From Nanobdellota archaeon (lineage in GTDB: Archaea; Nanobdellota; Nanobdellia; Woesearchaeales; JAGLGH01): a DNA stretch of 7,014 bases. The notes under the pieces are model-generated. The model saw only the letters and a program-made list of their open reading frames with translations, did not search any database and was not told the DNA's origin. The position numbers and the translations under genes were made by a program. Location: contig JAGLGH010000192.1 in the NCBI GenBank assembly GCA_023144115.1, forward strand, positions 1 through 7,014. Direction: 5' to 3'. Within the stretch, counting starts at the first letter, position 1. Each line of letters begins with the position of its first letter. This document shows, in pieces, positions 6,273-7,014 of this stretch.

Positions 6273-7009
6273 TAATTTAAAAGATTCTCTTTGATTTGTT
6301 TTTCAAAATCTGTATAAAGGTATTCAACAATGTCCTTTGTTTGAGAGATAAAAAATTCTCCTAATTCTAATTTATGCCTTCTTATAAATTTTCGATATAC
6401 TTTTTCAAAATCTGCAAGAATTTCGTCTTCTGTAAACTTTGTTCCAATTGAATTAATTTTTGCAATCAAAATTTTACCTTCTCTAGATTCCTTAACTGAA
6501 TTAAAAAAACTATCAATTTTTAATTCAAAATCTTCTATTGATTGGCCAATAACTTCTTCTTCCTTATTTTTCTTTTCTAAAATTTTTAGAATATCATATT
6601 TATATTTTTTTGAACCATATTCCGAATCTTTTTCTTTTCCAGTCATATCTCCTCTGGATTTCTTACTATCTTCTTCAGGAACATCAACAATTCCTATCTG
6701 GTCATCAAAATATATTTCAACTTCATCTTTAATTTCATCATTTTTGCCCAATGCATTATATTCTGAATTATATTTGTTCCAAAATTCCAAAAATGGATAG
6801 TTTGTATATTTTTCTTCAATATCTATAACATATTGAATTAAATTTAAAATGTGGAAATATTTGTTAATATCTTGTTTTAGTGTTTTACTTCGTTTAGGAT
6901 TATTTTTAATATATTTTGAGAATTTATCTTCCAAATATAATGCATTTTGAACCTCTTCTTCTGAATTTAATACTTTTTCTATATAAAATTGAAAATATGT
7001 TTTATACAT
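6269..7009 (-). CDS. Lys/Glu-rich helical protein, possibly the C-terminal part of a type I restriction R subunit (HsdR)
   Basis: About 246 residues are visible from the first in-window ATG at 7009. The frame remains open to the edge of the window and only five bases lie upstream, so this may be the tail of a longer protein. The sequence is strongly charged and mostly helical, without membrane segments or a recognised catalytic motif. Features include EKYTNYPFLEFWNKYN (66-81), VEIYFDDQIGIVDV (97-110), a polar low-complexity linker (about 111-135) and KYDILKILEKKNKEEE (137-152). The terminal domain contains DFEKVYRKFIRRHKLELGEFF (200-220, in part). This layout, a helical region, linker and helical tail, reminds me of the C-terminal region of HsdR-type helicase/nuclease subunits, which binds the modification complex. 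That is recollection without alignment, so treat it as a lead. The gene is AT-rich like radC and faces it, overlapping by four bases at the stops. Alternatively it is an unrelated hypothetical protein. Confidence 0.6.
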   Translation of the reverse strand: MYKTYFQFYIEKVLNSEEEVQNALYLEDKFSKYIKNNPKRSKTLKQDINKYFHILNLIQYVIDIEEKYTNYPFLEFWNKYNSEYNALGKNDEIKDEVEIYFDDQIGIVDVPEEDSKKSRGDMTGKEKDSEYGSKKYKYDILKILEKKNKEEEVIGQSIEDFELKIDSFFNSVKESREGKILIAKINSIGTKFTEDEILADFEKVYRKFIRRHKLELGEFFISQTKDIVEYLYTDFEKQIKENLLNY

Positions 7010-7014
7010 TTCAT

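Noticed and set aside
1..7014. CRISPR array, insertion sequence or direct-repeat cluster
   Set aside because: No regularly spaced repeats, transposase motifs or terminal inverted repeats were seen anywhere in the window.

Overview
The window looks like a low-GC archaeal chromosome fragment, plausibly from a small-genome (DPANN or Woesearchaeota-like) lineage. The archaeal call rests mainly on promoters. TATA-like boxes (632-641, 864-872, 5583-5592) stand about 25-35 bases from start codons. Two of them (gatC, radC) are so close to the ATG that the messages should be leaderless. Internal operon genes instead use Shine-Dalgarno sites or overlapping stop/start codons. Lineage is inference; no rRNA or other marker is present.

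Layout. 1-598 (minus) holds the N-terminal half of a cyclopropane-fatty-acid-synthase-like SAM methyltransferase that runs off the left edge. 599-896 has no convincing protein gene. It contains the methyltransferase promoter, then a GC-richer stretch (about 660-840) able to form long-range helices and ending in a T-run, so it is a candidate non-coding RNA of unknown class. 897-5497 (plus) is a tight five-gene operon: gatC, a YcdX-like PHP phosphatase, a TPR-like helical protein, gatA and gatB. 5498-5612 is a spacer with T-rich tracts and a TATA-like promoter. 5613-6272 (plus) is a RadC/JAB-family protein. 6269-7009 (minus) is a lysine/glutamate-rich protein, perhaps the C-terminal part of a type I restriction R subunit, convergent with radC and overlapping its stop.

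How the genes work together. GatC, GatA and GatB form the tRNA-dependent amidotransferase that converts misacylated Asp-tRNA(Asn) and/or Glu-tRNA(Gln) to the amidated form. GatA releases ammonia from glutamine, GatB phosphorylates and amidates the aminoacyl-tRNA, and GatC braces GatA. Two genes not normally part of this system, a trinuclear-metal phosphatase and a TPR-like protein, sit between gatC and gatA and appear translationally linked. The right-hand 1.4 kb is visibly more AT-rich and carries accessory-type genes, suggesting the edge of a defence or mobile region.

The most interesting items are the candidate structured RNA, the two-gene insertion inside gatCAB, and altered residues next to the GatA active site. 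None can be called a new system from sequence alone.
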